Below, in pieces: positions 50,437 to 63,330 of a DNA stretch of 64,000 bases (its first letter is position 1; each line of letters begins with the position of its first letter). The notes below the pieces were generated by a model that was not told the origin of the DNA, did not search any database, and was given only the letters and a program-made list of their open reading frames with translations. The translations under genes and the position numbers were made by a program. The stretch comes from Hysterangium stoloniferum (Eukaryota; Basidiomycota; Agaricomycetes; Hysterangiales; Hysterangiaceae): positions 496,001-560,000 of the forward strand of contig WHVD01000010.1 in NCBI GenBank assembly GCA_015178975.1, in the 5' to 3' direction.

Positions 50437-52913
50437 GTGTATCTAGCCCATCGCGGCGAGAGTCTTCTCATGTCGCGGGCGCTTAGATTGCCGCGGGTGA
50501 AATGTTCATTGACCGGATGGGTATGGACAAAGATATTTCCTCTTATCATGAGATTTTACAAAGAAAGGCGCAATGTTACAGTTAATGAATATCGCCCTTC
50601 GGGATCTGTAGAGATTGCTTGTTCCGAGAACTCGCATCATCTATTTTTGGCGGTTGTTCCACAAAGCGGGCGACCGTGTTTCTATTGGCGATGTGGCATC
50701 CACCAGGCCAAGACAAATTTGTGCTTTTTTCGCTACATCGCGGTCTCTGGCGTACAGATCGCCCCTAACGTATCTCGGCTTTATACTCTCAGAAAATATC
50801 AGGAATTGGAATTCGGTTATTTGCTTTCTTTGTGATGCAGAAGGCAAGTGGGAGTCTGCAACGCTGGTGGTGGTAAATAACGCATCGCAGTATACGTTTA
50901 ACCGGCTTCATACCTGCATCTGTTTTACTCGGGGCCGCGTGACGTGTTGGCTGATAGGTGCAGGTCCCATATCAGCCGTTATTATGGAAGAGACGGATAC
51001 ATGCCACTCCGGACAAGGTCACGGAACTCAAGTAGTGTATCCTGGTATCCTGGGGTACAGAACTATGGAGTCTCTGTGGTTCTCAAAAGTCGAGTACGAT
51101 AGCTTCAAGGGTACAGCGTAGCCATGCCATATCGTCAGGAGGTGGGATTGTATCTTCTCCTTTCCATCCCTCCACAGCTTTTTTTACAAGACGGATTCGT
51201 TATTTACTTGTTGCATTGTGATATTAGTCTGGGAATGCACATTATCCAACTGATCGCCATCACATATATCGGTTTATGTTTTCGGAAAATGCCAGAGTTT
51301 GAAACTTGATTGTTTACTTTGTCTGCAATGCAACAGGTAAGTCGGAGTCTGTGCACCAGTAATAGTAAGTAAACGCACGGCAATATGCATTCAAGTGCTT
51401 CATACTCACATGTGGTACAGCCGGCGCCGTGTAACGTTTTTGCCCACCAGGTGCGACATCCATTGTTATCCCATCACGGATGCAACGCCTACATGCTACT
51501 CGAAGAAAGGTCACGGTCGTCTTCAAGTGGCATATCTCGCCGGGCGCGGCCATGAAGACTCTGTTCTACGTGCAGTACGATAGCTTCAAGAATACAAGGC
51601 AGCCCTGGATCATGCAATATTTCTGGAAGGTGGTCTTGTGCCTATTCCATTCCATTTCTTCATATTGGCAATCACGAACTTGATGTTGAGAAGCTCAGTG
51701 CTCACCGCGGCGTCGTGATAATACAGCAGCAGCCGCCATTCAAGGTTGTCAGATCATTAGATGGCTTCGCAGTCCTTTTCCACATCACGGTCAGCGTCTC
51801 AAGTCACAACAGATTGGCATCAAGCATCAACGGACGAGACTTATGCTTTGAAGATACGACTTTCGATATTCAGTTATCCATATTTTCCATCCATTTGATG
51901 AAGGAGACGTGTACAAGCATCAATCAAAGGCTGCAGTATCAATGTTAGCAAGCAATTTATTATAAAATACGACAAATGACTTCATACTCACATGCAATAA
52001 CATCATGGCCAGCTTGGTCTACTGCATTGAACCAAGGTGGGAATCCCATACCAGCTGTGATCATCGAAGGAACGGAAAGATGCTACCCGAGAACACTTCA
52101 TGCCTATGAAGTGCTTTTGTAATCGACCACAACCTCGGGGTTGGTCTGCTCATCGTGAAGGGCTGCTCAGGAATTTGATAGAGCCGTCGACTGTGCTGTA
52201 TCTCCAGAAGGGTCTACCTGTCCAACTTCGTGTTCCCATACTACTAATAGATTGGGCCTTGATCTAGGCGAATTTTTGACAACACGACGGACTGCTTTCT
52301 CGAAATATAGGCGGTATTACAGTAGTCACCATTTTGCAACCTGAACGCAGTGACGTTGTTCACGGCCAGTGCCATGGAATGGAAGAAGTCGCCGTTCATG
52401 TAAATTTCAGCGTGGGTGGAGATGGGATACTAGCTGTGTCTAATATGACGGATATGTGCTGCTTGACGCCGGTTCACGACACTAAGGTGGTATATGCCGC
52501 GGGTATAGCTATGAAGACCGTTTAGTACCCGCCCGTCAGGTACAACAGCTTGAATTTGCCCTCAGTCAGGTCATGTATAGGAGTTGCAGGCTTGAATGAG
52601 GACAAACAGCCAGATGACCTCGGAATCTATTGTTCAGATAGGAATAAGCCATTTGGAATTCAACCAATCATCACTGATTATGATTTTATACTTACCGGCT
52701 ATGAACCGTCAAAATGCGTGGCCTGGCCGTCTCACGAATGCAATGTCCTGTTTTAAAAGGACCCAGTATATGCCGTTCGGGACATCCTCATGGTCAAGCG
52801 TCGCCGGGGATCTAAGGGATGGTTCTCTTCCCGTTGTGGAGCATGATGCATCCAACAGTCTAACCATAAGGCAAGACGACGGCTTCTATGTTGAGTTGGA
52901 GCATTTAGGATAA
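50437..52913 (+). pseudogene. Family A copy 2 (A2), decayed
   Basis: The region aligns with A3 57480-60160. RLPRVKCSL, YKERRNVTVNEYRPSGSVEI and CDAEGKWESATLVV match RLPWITLYF, YEERAQRDTVDEYRPSGTVE and FDAAGRSGFGALVA in A3. The first intron keeps its donor (GTAAAT at about 50876) but the acceptor AG is lost, and TAG at 51119-51121 stops the second module (AVIMEETDTCHSGQGH). The exon 2-3 intron keeps GTAAGT at about 51365 and a CAG near 51420. The last module (GDLRDGSLPVVEHDASN, DGFYVELEHLG) is in another frame. It is a broken paralogue of A3. Confidence 0.65.
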
Positions 52914-54639
52914 ACGACACGGCTGCTGCTGGAAGATACCAATCCAGATATTTGTAGTTCAGGTTTCCTATAAAAGGGAAATCAAACTGTCATCGTCCCT
53001 CCCATGGTTGCCATCGGAGTTCTGCTGGGTTGCAGCAGGAAATGTGGTGATCCCTCGCTGGAGTCCCGTAGCTTGACAATGTGCCCCGAGAACCTAGCTC
53101 GACGACTAACTGTCGCTTAGGATTCAACCACCGCTTAGGCTATGCTGATACTCAGACTGTAGGCCTAGGTGGCGAAACAGCGGCGGGCTTACATATCATG
53201 ACTCTAGATACTCCATCGTCGTGATTTCCTTGGCTGCAAGGTCTATGCCTCGAAGGGATGTTGAGTGGGATCGATGAGCTTGTTTTGTTAAACTTTCCGA
53301 GGCTGTTGCAAGACTAGACATGGAACGTCCGCTGTGCTGGACAACTTTGCAAGGTGTTTAAATTGAGGCGTACATCTATGCAGTGTTCAATTTGATACTT
53401 TCATAGAAGCGTAATGCGTACTATTATTCAAGGTTTAGAAACATCCCTGGACCCTCTTAGTGAATGTTAAGCTTACATTTCACGTCTATTCTTGAATGGG
53501 CCCTCGAGAAACGAAGATTGCAGCGAATAACATCTAGTCGGCGTTGAATGTTTACTATGGGGTAGAAGTGAGATCTTTAAAGCTACTACAGGGTAGGAGA
53601 TACAAGGGAACAGTGAACCAGTCATTCTCACCTTCGATGTCAAAGGGGCATGTCAGACGCTCGGCCCCCCAGAACCAGCTATGCTCACATGCTACTGATT
53701 TTGAGCCCTCTGCTTGGATTTAAACCTTACAGCTTCAATGTATTTCACGGTATAAAAATTTTCCTTGATTCGTTTGTTTTGAGAATGTATTTCCTTACCA
53801 CCACCAGTAAAGTAGTTTTAAGCGCTGAGAAGAACTGGGATACGATAGTGTGCAAGCGTCATGAACAGGAAAGACGCTCCACAACGCAGGAGCAGCCTAG
53901 AATAGAGGCACTTCCTCCGGGAGCCGGATGGATCAAAAACCGATATGAATTGCTGTAAGAAGAGGATCCCTGGATCTTGGGTTGACGTCAAGCCAGAACA
54001 ACCTCTGACCTCCGTTCACTCCGTAAGTGTTTCGTCGATTTCAAAATCTCCGAAGATACGCCTACGTAATGACAGTGCATTGAAATTAAGAAGTTCTCTT
54101 TGAATTTTGTCAACTTGAAACTGGCTAATTATTCTTGTGTGCTTTTATCCGTTAATAATCGAGGATTCAACCTATCACGATTCTCAAACTTGAACTTGAT
54201 TCTATTCTAAACCTTCTAGGTTACACCTAAGAGGTCAAAAAACCTTACACAACGTTGCTGGGGTCCTACTAGAGTATAATATGATAATATGTTCGCTTAT
54301 GGAAAAGATCAACGGGAATTGCTGTTGGTGCCAAATCTTTTGCAAGCGATGAGAATCACAGAAAGTAACCTGAATATTTTTATTACGGCTAATATAAGCG
54401 GGCGTCGAGATGAAGGTCCGTTGTGACAGACTGCGATCGTAGTTTCCCCATCCACAGAGGGAAGGGGGGGGTCAACTGATGCAGATTGGCCCGTTTAGTT
54501 ATCAGTTGAGAAGAACAGGATGAGAACGTTCAAAGTTCGGCCCAGCAGCTACGTCAAGCCGGCAGTATAGGACAACCGGCCAAGGCCGAAACACCCACTA
54601 AAACCATGAGGATTCAACCACAGACTTCACGGAAATTTC
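52914..54639. other. Downstream flank of A2, duplicated after A3
   Basis: It is homologous to 60160-62130 in the same order. Examples are CGCAGCAGGAAAT-type sequence at 53030 and 60235, CATAGAAGCG at 53403 and 60638, and AACGTTGCTGGGGTCCTAC at 54252 and 61900. Both copies end at a run of G (about 54465 and 62118). A plus-strand frame at 53650-53958 has no recognised features. Confidence 0.6.
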
Positions 54640-55970
54640 TTTATTGAGCAACCATCAGCAAGCTAAAGTCCTAATTCGCTCATGGAACCAGGGGTGGCGT
54701 CGCTCTACCAGCTAGCATTGTCATATGCTTGGCCTCTTTAAAGGCCGCTATAGCCCTATGTCATGCGTGTCTTCAGCATTGAAACTGATCTTTGTGTTTT
54801 ACACTGATCGTTCACCACGTACACGATATCACCCATTTCAAGCCCTTTCTGTTCAACCGTGGCGAGATATCGGCCATATTCATCCGGATTTTTGAGGCGT
54901 GTATTTCGACAATTTCCCGGACAGAATGTGTAAAGCTGGTAACGTCGGCGGCAATTTTTTACATTTCAAGACCCAAATCATGACGAAAAAGATGGATAGC
55001 GATGTCATCCATAATTCTATCATGATGATCTTGTGCGGTGGCTGCTGTAATAGCCACGGCGTTGGAAAAGCAGCCGTACGTCGTCGCAGAGTTCGCTACA
55101 GATGAAGGTCCAATTTATCAAACAGTGCTGATTTGGTTATGTACGAGAAGTTCAAGGCCGTCCCTTGGATCAAGAACATCTGAGAGACAGGGTCTTAAGA
55201 CACTATTCGAGGTAAACGGATACACCCTTATAGCCGTGCCCGACAATATACGGACGGCTTGTTAGTGTTGTGATTAGGCACCGACTAGACAATCTGTGAG
55301 CTTTAAACTACCTCCTTCGTTACCCATGTATGCTCACCTGTGTTCAGCACTGCATCTGCTGGGGCTCGCATCCGCCTACTTTGTCATAGAGATAGAATGT
55401 CCCTGAAGCTTCTGTGTCTTGACACTTTCAGCGCAAGTATAATCATGCATGCCGTCAGCAGTTTGCCGCAGTTATAGTCGCTTATCATACCATGGTGGAT
55501 ACACTATGAGGTCACTCATATATTTCTCATGTTGTCTTGTTTGGAAACTACTCCAACGTCTATATCATCCGACAGGAGGTCGCATGGTGTGTGAAAGAGT
55601 TCTTGTCATTTTACCGAACAAATAACGTCTAAATATTGGTCAGGAGGACATCATACCTTCTAAAATCACACGAGGAAAGATCAGACGGTTAGCATGGTTA
55701 ATGTTTCTGGGCATGGAGGTACCTTTCAGCCAACGTGTTGTCCATTTTGACTGGGCCTTCTTCCCAATTACCCCTACGGTGCTTATACGATATACTATTC
55801 TCCGGAGTAATACCAACTGGTTTCAATTGAAGGAGCCGCGCCAAGTCCTTTGTTTTGATGTTGTTGTTGTAGGTTTCTGAGGCCTTTGGACAGTGGTCTA
55901 TTTTTATATTGAGGCATTTGAAGCTGCTTCAGGTGCGCTGGTGTCATTATCATCCATTCGGATAATGCAG
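54640..55970 (-). pseudogene. Family B copy 3 (B3), decayed
   Basis: The minus strand at about 55870-55740 has LARLLQLKPVGITPENSISY, matching the conserved piece of B1 and B2. The same intron follows after LAER (donor GTACCT, acceptor TTTTAG near 55660). Beyond it, stops interrupt the frame. The plus-strand sequence at 54640-54720 matches 42060-42130 near the end of B1, so the copies share flanks too. Confidence 0.5.
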
Positions 55971-56824
55971 CGTTTAGGACTTTGACTTGAGGTGACTCTC
56001 AGCTTCACAGTTCGAAGAATAAATAACAAGAGAATTCGAAGGACCGTACGACGCTTTTGGGGAGGAGAGCGGTAGTCGAGCGGTTATATACCATAGTATT
56101 AAGTGTCGCACCAAAAGAAGATGACTCTTGGTTAATTTAATTAAAATCATATTATAGCTTTGATCCACATGCATGAGTTGTGGAGCTATATTAGCCAACA
56201 GAAGTCAAGGTACTGACTCGGTTTTGGAACACAGAGACCACGATTTGTCGATTACCGCTCTTGGCATACAATAAAAGACTCTGTATACTTATTCTGAATT
56301 TCAAACACGGATCACAATTGAAAAGAAGCTACATTACGTAATCTGGAGTAAGGAGGATCAGGTCGTCCAGATCACTGATCACCTATCTGATGCGTCTCAA
56401 CGTCTGAATGCTTATTTGTATTTATCTTCCTCATGAGAAGAATCAACAACGGCTATGGGAGGGGAGGACTAAAGTGTCAGAACGGGGATCAGCTAGGATA
56501 TCAGTTAGTCAGCAGTCAATGTCCTAAAGATATGCAACGGGTAATCGGTTCATCCCGCGCGCTGTTCTCCTTTTTTCTTTCTCTCTGTCATTCATCTCAT
56601 TTTGAAACACGTGAGAGGTAAACTATTACATATACAGTTATTCTACTCGTTAGCTATTTACTAGCTCAGAAGGTAACAAGCGCCCTCGCAGAGCAAACAA
56701 TGGAGACTTTTATTCTGGAATGACGCATAGCTGGCAACTTTCCTAGATATGGGGTGACGGATGTGTCCTGACCATACTAGGGTGCGAAAAGAAAGAGGTT
56801 AGATGCGGAATTCGTACTTTAGGG
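55971..56824. other. Interval between the divergent genes B3 and A3
   Basis: It should contain the A3 promoter and the start of B3. A TATA-like TTATATACC (about 56084) lies on the side of B3. I see no further gene. Confidence 0.4.
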
Positions 56825-59800
56825 ATGAATGTTAGCGATAATGGTGTCGAGGACATATGTCATCTCAAAATGGCAGAAATCCTCTGTAGGAGCTTCCATG
56901 AAACCACAGATAGGCAGTTCATTGCATTGAATCTTATTAGTATCTACACACAGGTGGAGATATACTTGTGGTCTTTGCCCAGAGGGAAAAATCGGGCGCT
57001 CGTTCCCCGGACCCGGGTACGACCGCCTCAGACCCCCACAACGTTTTTCCTTACAATACCTATCCTCCTCTTTCCCCCACAACATTTTACAGGCTGTCGT
57101 CCCAAGCTAAAAACCCGTCACGCAGCAGTGCGCCAACTGCATCGCCAGGAAAGAATGGCAACGATTCGGGCTCTCGATCATCGGGAAGAGATGGCAAGCA
57201 CGCTAACTCGTCAGGAGGGAGTGAAAATAACCCCAGATCTTCAGGAAGGAATAGTAATGATTCAAGGGCAATCTCACAGTCTTCGGCATGGCCAGGCGTC
57301 ACCTATCACTCACAACAGGCTCCAATGTCGGGCTCAAGTCGAGCGCGCGATGCGGTCCGTCCCTATAGGCCAAATTAAAAGCAACAACCTGATTTTATTC
57401 AACGCATTGGGAATCGACCACAACCATCGGCCATCGCCTAGAATAGATATAGAGAAAAGCATCGAGATAAAGTATGTCCATATCCCATCATCGCGCAAGT
57501 CTCCTTATCTCGGTTCGATCAGATTGCCTTGGATAACGCTATATTTTGACCGAAGGGATCTAGGAATAAAAGATGTCTTTATAATCGTAGGATTATACGA
57601 AGAAAGAGCGCAGAGGGATACAGTTGATGAGTATCGTCCTTCGGGAACGGTAGAGTTTACTTGTTCTGCAATTTCGCTACATCATTTCTGGTGGCTCTTC
57701 GACACAACTCGCGACTGCGTTCTCGTTCTCGTGGGTTATGTTTCAGCCACCCCTCAATATATCGTGGCGGATCTTTTTCATCCCGATCATAGTCTCGGGA
57801 TGCAACAGATCACCATCAACATATCTCGGTTTAAACCTTTGAAAGACCAGGGAATTCGGAATTCGGTTAGTCGCTTTCTCTTTGATGCAGCAGGCAGGTC
57901 AGGGTTTGGTGCGCTGGTAGCGGTAAGTGATGCAACACAGTAAGCATTCAAGGGGATTTATACTCACATGCATCACAGTCTGTGCCGCATAGTGTTTTGA
58001 CCCAAGGTGCAGCTCCGATATTATTTGTTGTCATGGCTGTGGCAAACATATGTAACTCTGGACAAGGTCACTACCCTCAGGTGAAAGATCCCACCGGGCA
58101 CAGCTCCGAAGATCATGCGATCATTATGCTTAACATCAAGAACAATAACTTCAAAAATGTAAGGCAGTCGTTGGCCATGCCATCTCCACATCTCCGGAAT
58201 GTAGGTTTGTGCCTTTTTCATCCCGCCTCTCCATGCACCGAGGTTGGCAATTCGGAACTCGATGCTGAACAACTCAGTATGCGCAACGACATCGTGAACA
58301 GTGAAGCAGCCACTGCCATTCGAGAGAGATCTGTTAGATCTCTGGATAACTTCGTAGCCCTTCTACAGGATCATGCTCAGCGTCTCAAACCGCACCACAT
58401 CGGCACCAACGCACCAGGGATTATACATCGAAGCTACCACTGTGGATATCCAACTATCTACATGTACCATACATTTGATGAAGGAGGCGCAGACAAGGCT
58501 GTATTCAAGGCTGCGGTATTTGCACTTGTGAGAAATTTATCACAATATACGTACTAATGGCTCCATACTCACATGTAATAACGTCATAGTCAGCTCCGTC
58601 TGCTGCATTGAACCAAGGTGGGAATCCGATACCAATGGTGATCATCGAACGATTGGATGGATGCCACTCGAGACAACTTCATGCCGCTGAAGCGCTTTTC
58701 GTGACCAAGCACAACTTCGAGGATTATCTGTTCATTGCAAGGTCCCGCTCCAAGAACCTAACGCAGCCATCGACCGTACCATATCCGCATTTGTACCTTT
58801 TCTACTTCGTCCTTCCACACTCCGCTAAGACATCAAGACCGGATCTGATGCAACTCTCTGACAACGCACAGGACTTCTTTCTCCAAATCGTAGGCACTAT
58901 AGCAGGCGCCATTGTTCCAGATGAATATGGTGACTATGTAGTCCACCCCCAGTGCCATGGAGTGGAAGAGAGCGCGGTCGTCGGCATCAATGTACGAGGT
59001 TCTGTTGTATTCCATCGCTCTGATAAAGCGGGATTTCAGGTGGGGGCTGCGGCGCTAGTCATAGTAAGTAACATATCTCATGATGTAGATGGCTCGAACT
59101 CACATGATATTATAGCCCACCCCTCCTAACGAATGGGTCCAAGGTGAAGATCGACGACGACTTGTGGTTATGGGAAAAACGGATATATGTCACTTGGGGC
59201 AACTTCATGCTTCGGAAGTGTTTTTTACAATCAAGGACCAGTATGAGGGGTGTTTGTTCACTGTGACGAATATCCCTTTCCCCAAGGTCGTGGGTGCTGT
59301 GGCAGCCGCCGCCATGAGGGGAAGTTCTGTCGCGGTTGTCGATGGTTTCGTGGCCCATCTTCTGTGTTATAGTCAGCGTGACCATAAAAGACATATCATC
59401 ATTAACAGACCAGGCGTTATGGTTCCCGGCTACGAAGGCTCAGTTATTTCTATTTGCCAACCGTACAACAAGGCAGGCGGGTCGAAGTCTGTAGGATTAA
59501 CATCAGTAAGCATTACGTTGCGATATACATCTCAATGACTACACACTCACACGGCATATATTATAGTCTACTCTGTCTAACGTATCCGCCCTAGATGGAG
59601 ATGTGATACCAGCTTTGTCTATTGATATGGCGGATATGTGCCGCTTGGCGCCAATTCATGACACTCTTGAGGTGGTATATGCCACCGGGCATCGCTATGA
59701 AAACCGTTTGGTGACTGCCGTCGGGTACAGCAGCTTGAGTATGCCACCAACCAGATTACATATCGGAACGGTAAGGTTAAACCAGGACGAACAGCCAGAT

Positions 59801-60454
59801 GACTTCACAGTCTATCGTTCAGATAGGTATCAGCTATTCGAAATTCAACGAAACGCCGACAATTCTGTTGGATTTATATTTACCGACTATATCCAAACGG
59901 CCAAAACACGTGGCTTGGTCACCTCACGAGTGCAATGTTCTATCCTAGGAGGGCCCAATACATGCTATTTGGGACAGCTTCATGGCGTTGATGTGCCCAA
60001 CGTGTATCGGAGGGCCGGTTCTTTGTCCGCTATGAAGCACGATGCAGCCGATAAAGAAACGATAATGCAAGACGACGGATACTGTGTCAAGGTCGAGCAT
60101 ATAGGACCAATAATGCATGGCTTCTGTTGGAAGATAACAATCCAGACATTTGTGCTTCAGACTTTTCCCCAGACCGTGGAAGGCAGAAAGTCATTGTTTT
60201 CTTCCGTGGATATTATTGGTGATGGACTGGGTCGCAGCAGGAAATACGGTTGCTCCTCGTTGAAGCCTGTTAGGTTCACAAGACAGCGCTGTGAGCTTGG
60301 TTCGTATCAACGGCCAACCCTTGCTCGGGCAATAAATCACCGATTAGGCCGTGCTACTTACTCAGACTACAGGACTAGGTCGCAGGACAGAGGCAGGGTT
60401 CCGTATCATGGATCCAGACACCAAGCCGCCCCAACCCCATGCCCCGCCCCTTGA
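56825..60454 (+). CDS. Family A copy 3 (A3): five-exon modular protein, open throughout
   Basis: Exons 56825-57922, 57979-58527, 58590-59063, 59116-59505 and 59567-60454 join without a stop into about 1,132 aa. All four introns are 52-62 nt, GT-AG and phase 0. Exons 2-5 each open with a related module: a start like SAPSAALNQGGNPIP, then V-I-x4-D-x-C-x-x-x-Q-x-H (DGCHSRQLH, DICHLGQLH, NICNSGQGH, DMCRLAPIH), an aromatic-acid pair (NFED, QYEG, RYEN), later a D-x-F-V-A-L/H-L-like strand, and an end like KAGFQVGAAALVI. Exon 5 holds a second module start (TCYLGQLHGVD). The motif weakly recalls DM9/DUF3421 repeats; this is unproven. I see no signal peptide. The start and first 530 bp are uncertain, because another frame there is Ser/Gly-rich as in B1. 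Function unknown. Confidence 0.6.
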
Positions 60455-62900
60455 AGGAATGCCGGCTGGGATCGTGAACCTGCATTTTTGGACTTTCGAG
60501 GTTGCTGGGAGACTATAGAAAGTCCCTTGTGTTGGTCAGCCTTACAAGACGTTTAGCCCCGAGGCAGTGCGCATGGTGTCGGTTGAAGATATATGCAGTG
60601 TATGCAGTGTCCAAACCGACACTTGCCAACGAATCATAGAAGCGCGATATGTACCATTTATACATGGTTTCGAAGCATCCCTGAATTCTCTTAACGAACG
60701 AGTTTTTCAACCTTAGTTTATTTAACGCCTATTTTTCAGTGATTCTCCAGAAACACACAGTGCAGCAAAGTACATCTAGTATATGTTTGATGTATATGTA
60801 GTCCAAGTGAAATATTTAAAATCACTACGGAGTGCTAGATAATAATAAAAATGCAGCGAACCAGCAGTTCCTATCACTTCGCAGTCACAGTTGAGTTTCG
60901 ACTATATCCAATCAATCTTGACGCGGCGTTTATATTGGCTGACCATGTAATGTTGGCTGACCATGGCTGACATGATCGCCAATCTATCTATCAGCTACAT
61001 TCACACGGCCCCCAGAAGTCGGTGCACCGCTTCTTGCAACCTGACTATAACAGCGATTAGCATACATAATTCAGAGTGTAAAAATGCCTCAAATCCTTCA
61101 ATGATACCGCTATTTTTTTTTTTTGAATCTGTACCTCGTTGCTAGTGTCGTATGTAACTACACTATTTGATGGTATTTTTTGAATCAACTTTCATAGCAC
61201 TTCATATATTTTCCCCATTGGAATACTCGTCAGAATTTTTTAATATATTTTTTTAAAGCGTTTACGGGTGAAGACAAGCGGACTGGCCAGCTTCAATCAT
61301 CCCGTTGTATGTCGACTGGCACATGCCAAGTTAGGGTAGAATGGAGAGCATGTATATAAATTTTCATGCATAATAATAGGATGTCATTGATCCGTCCAGA
61401 CTTCAGTGCTTAATTTCTCACGAGGGCCTTGAAAAAAAACCCGAATTTTACCCAGGATTTTAGAAAATTTAATGTGCCCAATTCATTTTTCAGACGCCTT
61501 TCAAGATCGGAACTTCATGCACTGTATCACAAGTGAAACAGCTACAACGTGTACAAACAGAGCCACTCATTACCGTGACTAATAATAACTTGTTGTAAAT
61601 AGATCCTCATTTTCTAATTAATTTAACAAGGGCAGTTTCGAATATGGGAAGCTGCACACAGTTCACTGGTGATTTAAAACCTTTTCAAGGCCTCCAAGGC
61701 ACATTCATCACTGATCAGAGTCGATACCAAGTAACTTAATTATGTAGTATTTCCCGTAAGACACAATAAGTTGTTTAGCTAGACTTGATGGAGAGATGTG
61801 AGGAATCTATTAGTGATTCGACGTTCCATGTCTTACAATTTTGAGGTCGATTCTCTTCCGAACTTGCTAGGTTGCAGCTCACGAATAAAACTCTTACCAA
61901 CGTTGCTGGGGTCCTACAAGTGTATGAATTGATAATATCCACTTAGGGACAAAGGTCAGCAAGCGGATGCGGTGAGTGGTGCCAAAGAATGGTAGGCTAA
62001 GTTTAAGCGGCGTTACCAACTTTGTATTTCTTTTCGAGATGAATCACGGGGCGAAGGGGTATCTGACAAGATTTATGTGTTCGGGTAAATCGTGTAAATA
62101 AACGCAAGAACAACACAGGGGGGGGGGGCTGTTGGTAATCAACATGACATCCCTAGAATATTATAGAATATCTTGAAATATACTTAACATAGCTTTAGTA
62201 ATATCTCTGTCATCCTTCCAGAACCTTCTTCCCTGTAGATATATATAATCCACAGTAGTTTACTCATAGATAAGCCAAGTTATATTCTAATATCTACTGT
62301 GGTCTGTGCAAGTTCCCAATAAGGGCCTCCCGGCTGGTGGACTCAGAAACTGCACTAAGATAGGGACACTGCAAATCCAGCACCCCCTTACATAAGCAAT
62401 GCCATTCAAACTTCTATCCTTTCAGCAACGGCAAAAATATATATAAATTAAATATGACTCCTAGGAAGTGTAAGGGTATATTAAGTATTATTGCTAGGGA
62501 CTGCATTTCTAAAAAATAATTTAGTTAAAAAGATATTCTTCAAAAAAATATTATTATTTCTTATATTATTTTTAGTGTTCTCTTGCAAATGCTGGTATTT
62601 TCCATTTTTGAAGGGAGAGGATTTGGCAGGTCATGTGACCTCTTAAGTGTCCAAATATAGTAAGTGCCAAAATACCCCACAACAACAACCCAGGTCAAAA
62701 ATTTAACAAAAACCAGTCTCAATTGATATTAAGGTATATTCTGTCTATGTTAGGATCTAAACAAGGGGGCAAAAGGGGGCTCTATGTATGTCAAGAGGCT
62801 GACAATAGAGATTGTACTAGTTGGGAGGTCTGACTCTATAAAATGGGTGGAGCTTGGTTTCAACTTATGCGTTGTGCCCTCATACAACTGTTAAGGTACT
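60455..62900. other. Downstream flank of A3 and LTR-like debris
   Basis: Up to about 62130 it repeats the flank of A2 (see 52914-54639). After the G-run at 62118-62130 the two copies part, and the sequence becomes AT-rich. At about 62755-62900 it resembles an LTR (TGTTAGGATCTAAAC, then GGAGCTTGGTTTCAACTTA), inverse to sequence near 960-1140. Confidence 0.5.
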
Positions 62901-63240
62901 TGTTATGACTGTGTCGTAACTGTATCACAGCCCAATGGCCCCCGAGGATAATGTACCATCTGGTTATGCTTTGATACATCCCCTTTCATTATGATGATCT
63001 GTTTTACTCTATGTTTCACATATGCCCATATATACTTGTAGCCTGTGGACTTTTCTCATAATCCTGCTCTCAGCTAAATCACAGCTTCTGATATTATCAT
63101 AACCTTCCAGTTTCTAGTCAAGTCTATTTGTCAAATAGTGTTTCTGCTCTTCCCTTAGTTAGTAGTTTCTAGATGCTGATAACTTGTATATAGACCTGCT
63201 GTGTAGCTACTAGACAATCAGAATATTGACTTAGATACCT
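62901..63240 (-). repeat. Truncated G1-family LTR
   Basis: It begins TGTTATGACTGTGTCG, in the same orientation as the LTR at 30210, and follows that LTR to CAATCAGAATATTGACTTAGA. It then breaks off where the minisatellite region begins. Confidence 0.8.
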
Positions 63241-63330
63241 CTCTAATCTCCAACTCCATTTTCTGTTCACAACCACCACATTCCGACTCCATCCAATTTA
63301 CGATTCAACCTACATTTATGACTTCAACCT

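Noticed and set aside
56968-57378. Ser/Gly-rich 136-codon frame overlapping exon 1 of A3
   Set aside because: The overlapping frame is the one that continues into the part conserved with A2. The Ser-rich frame could still be a real 5' exon, so I note it as uncertainty rather than a gene.
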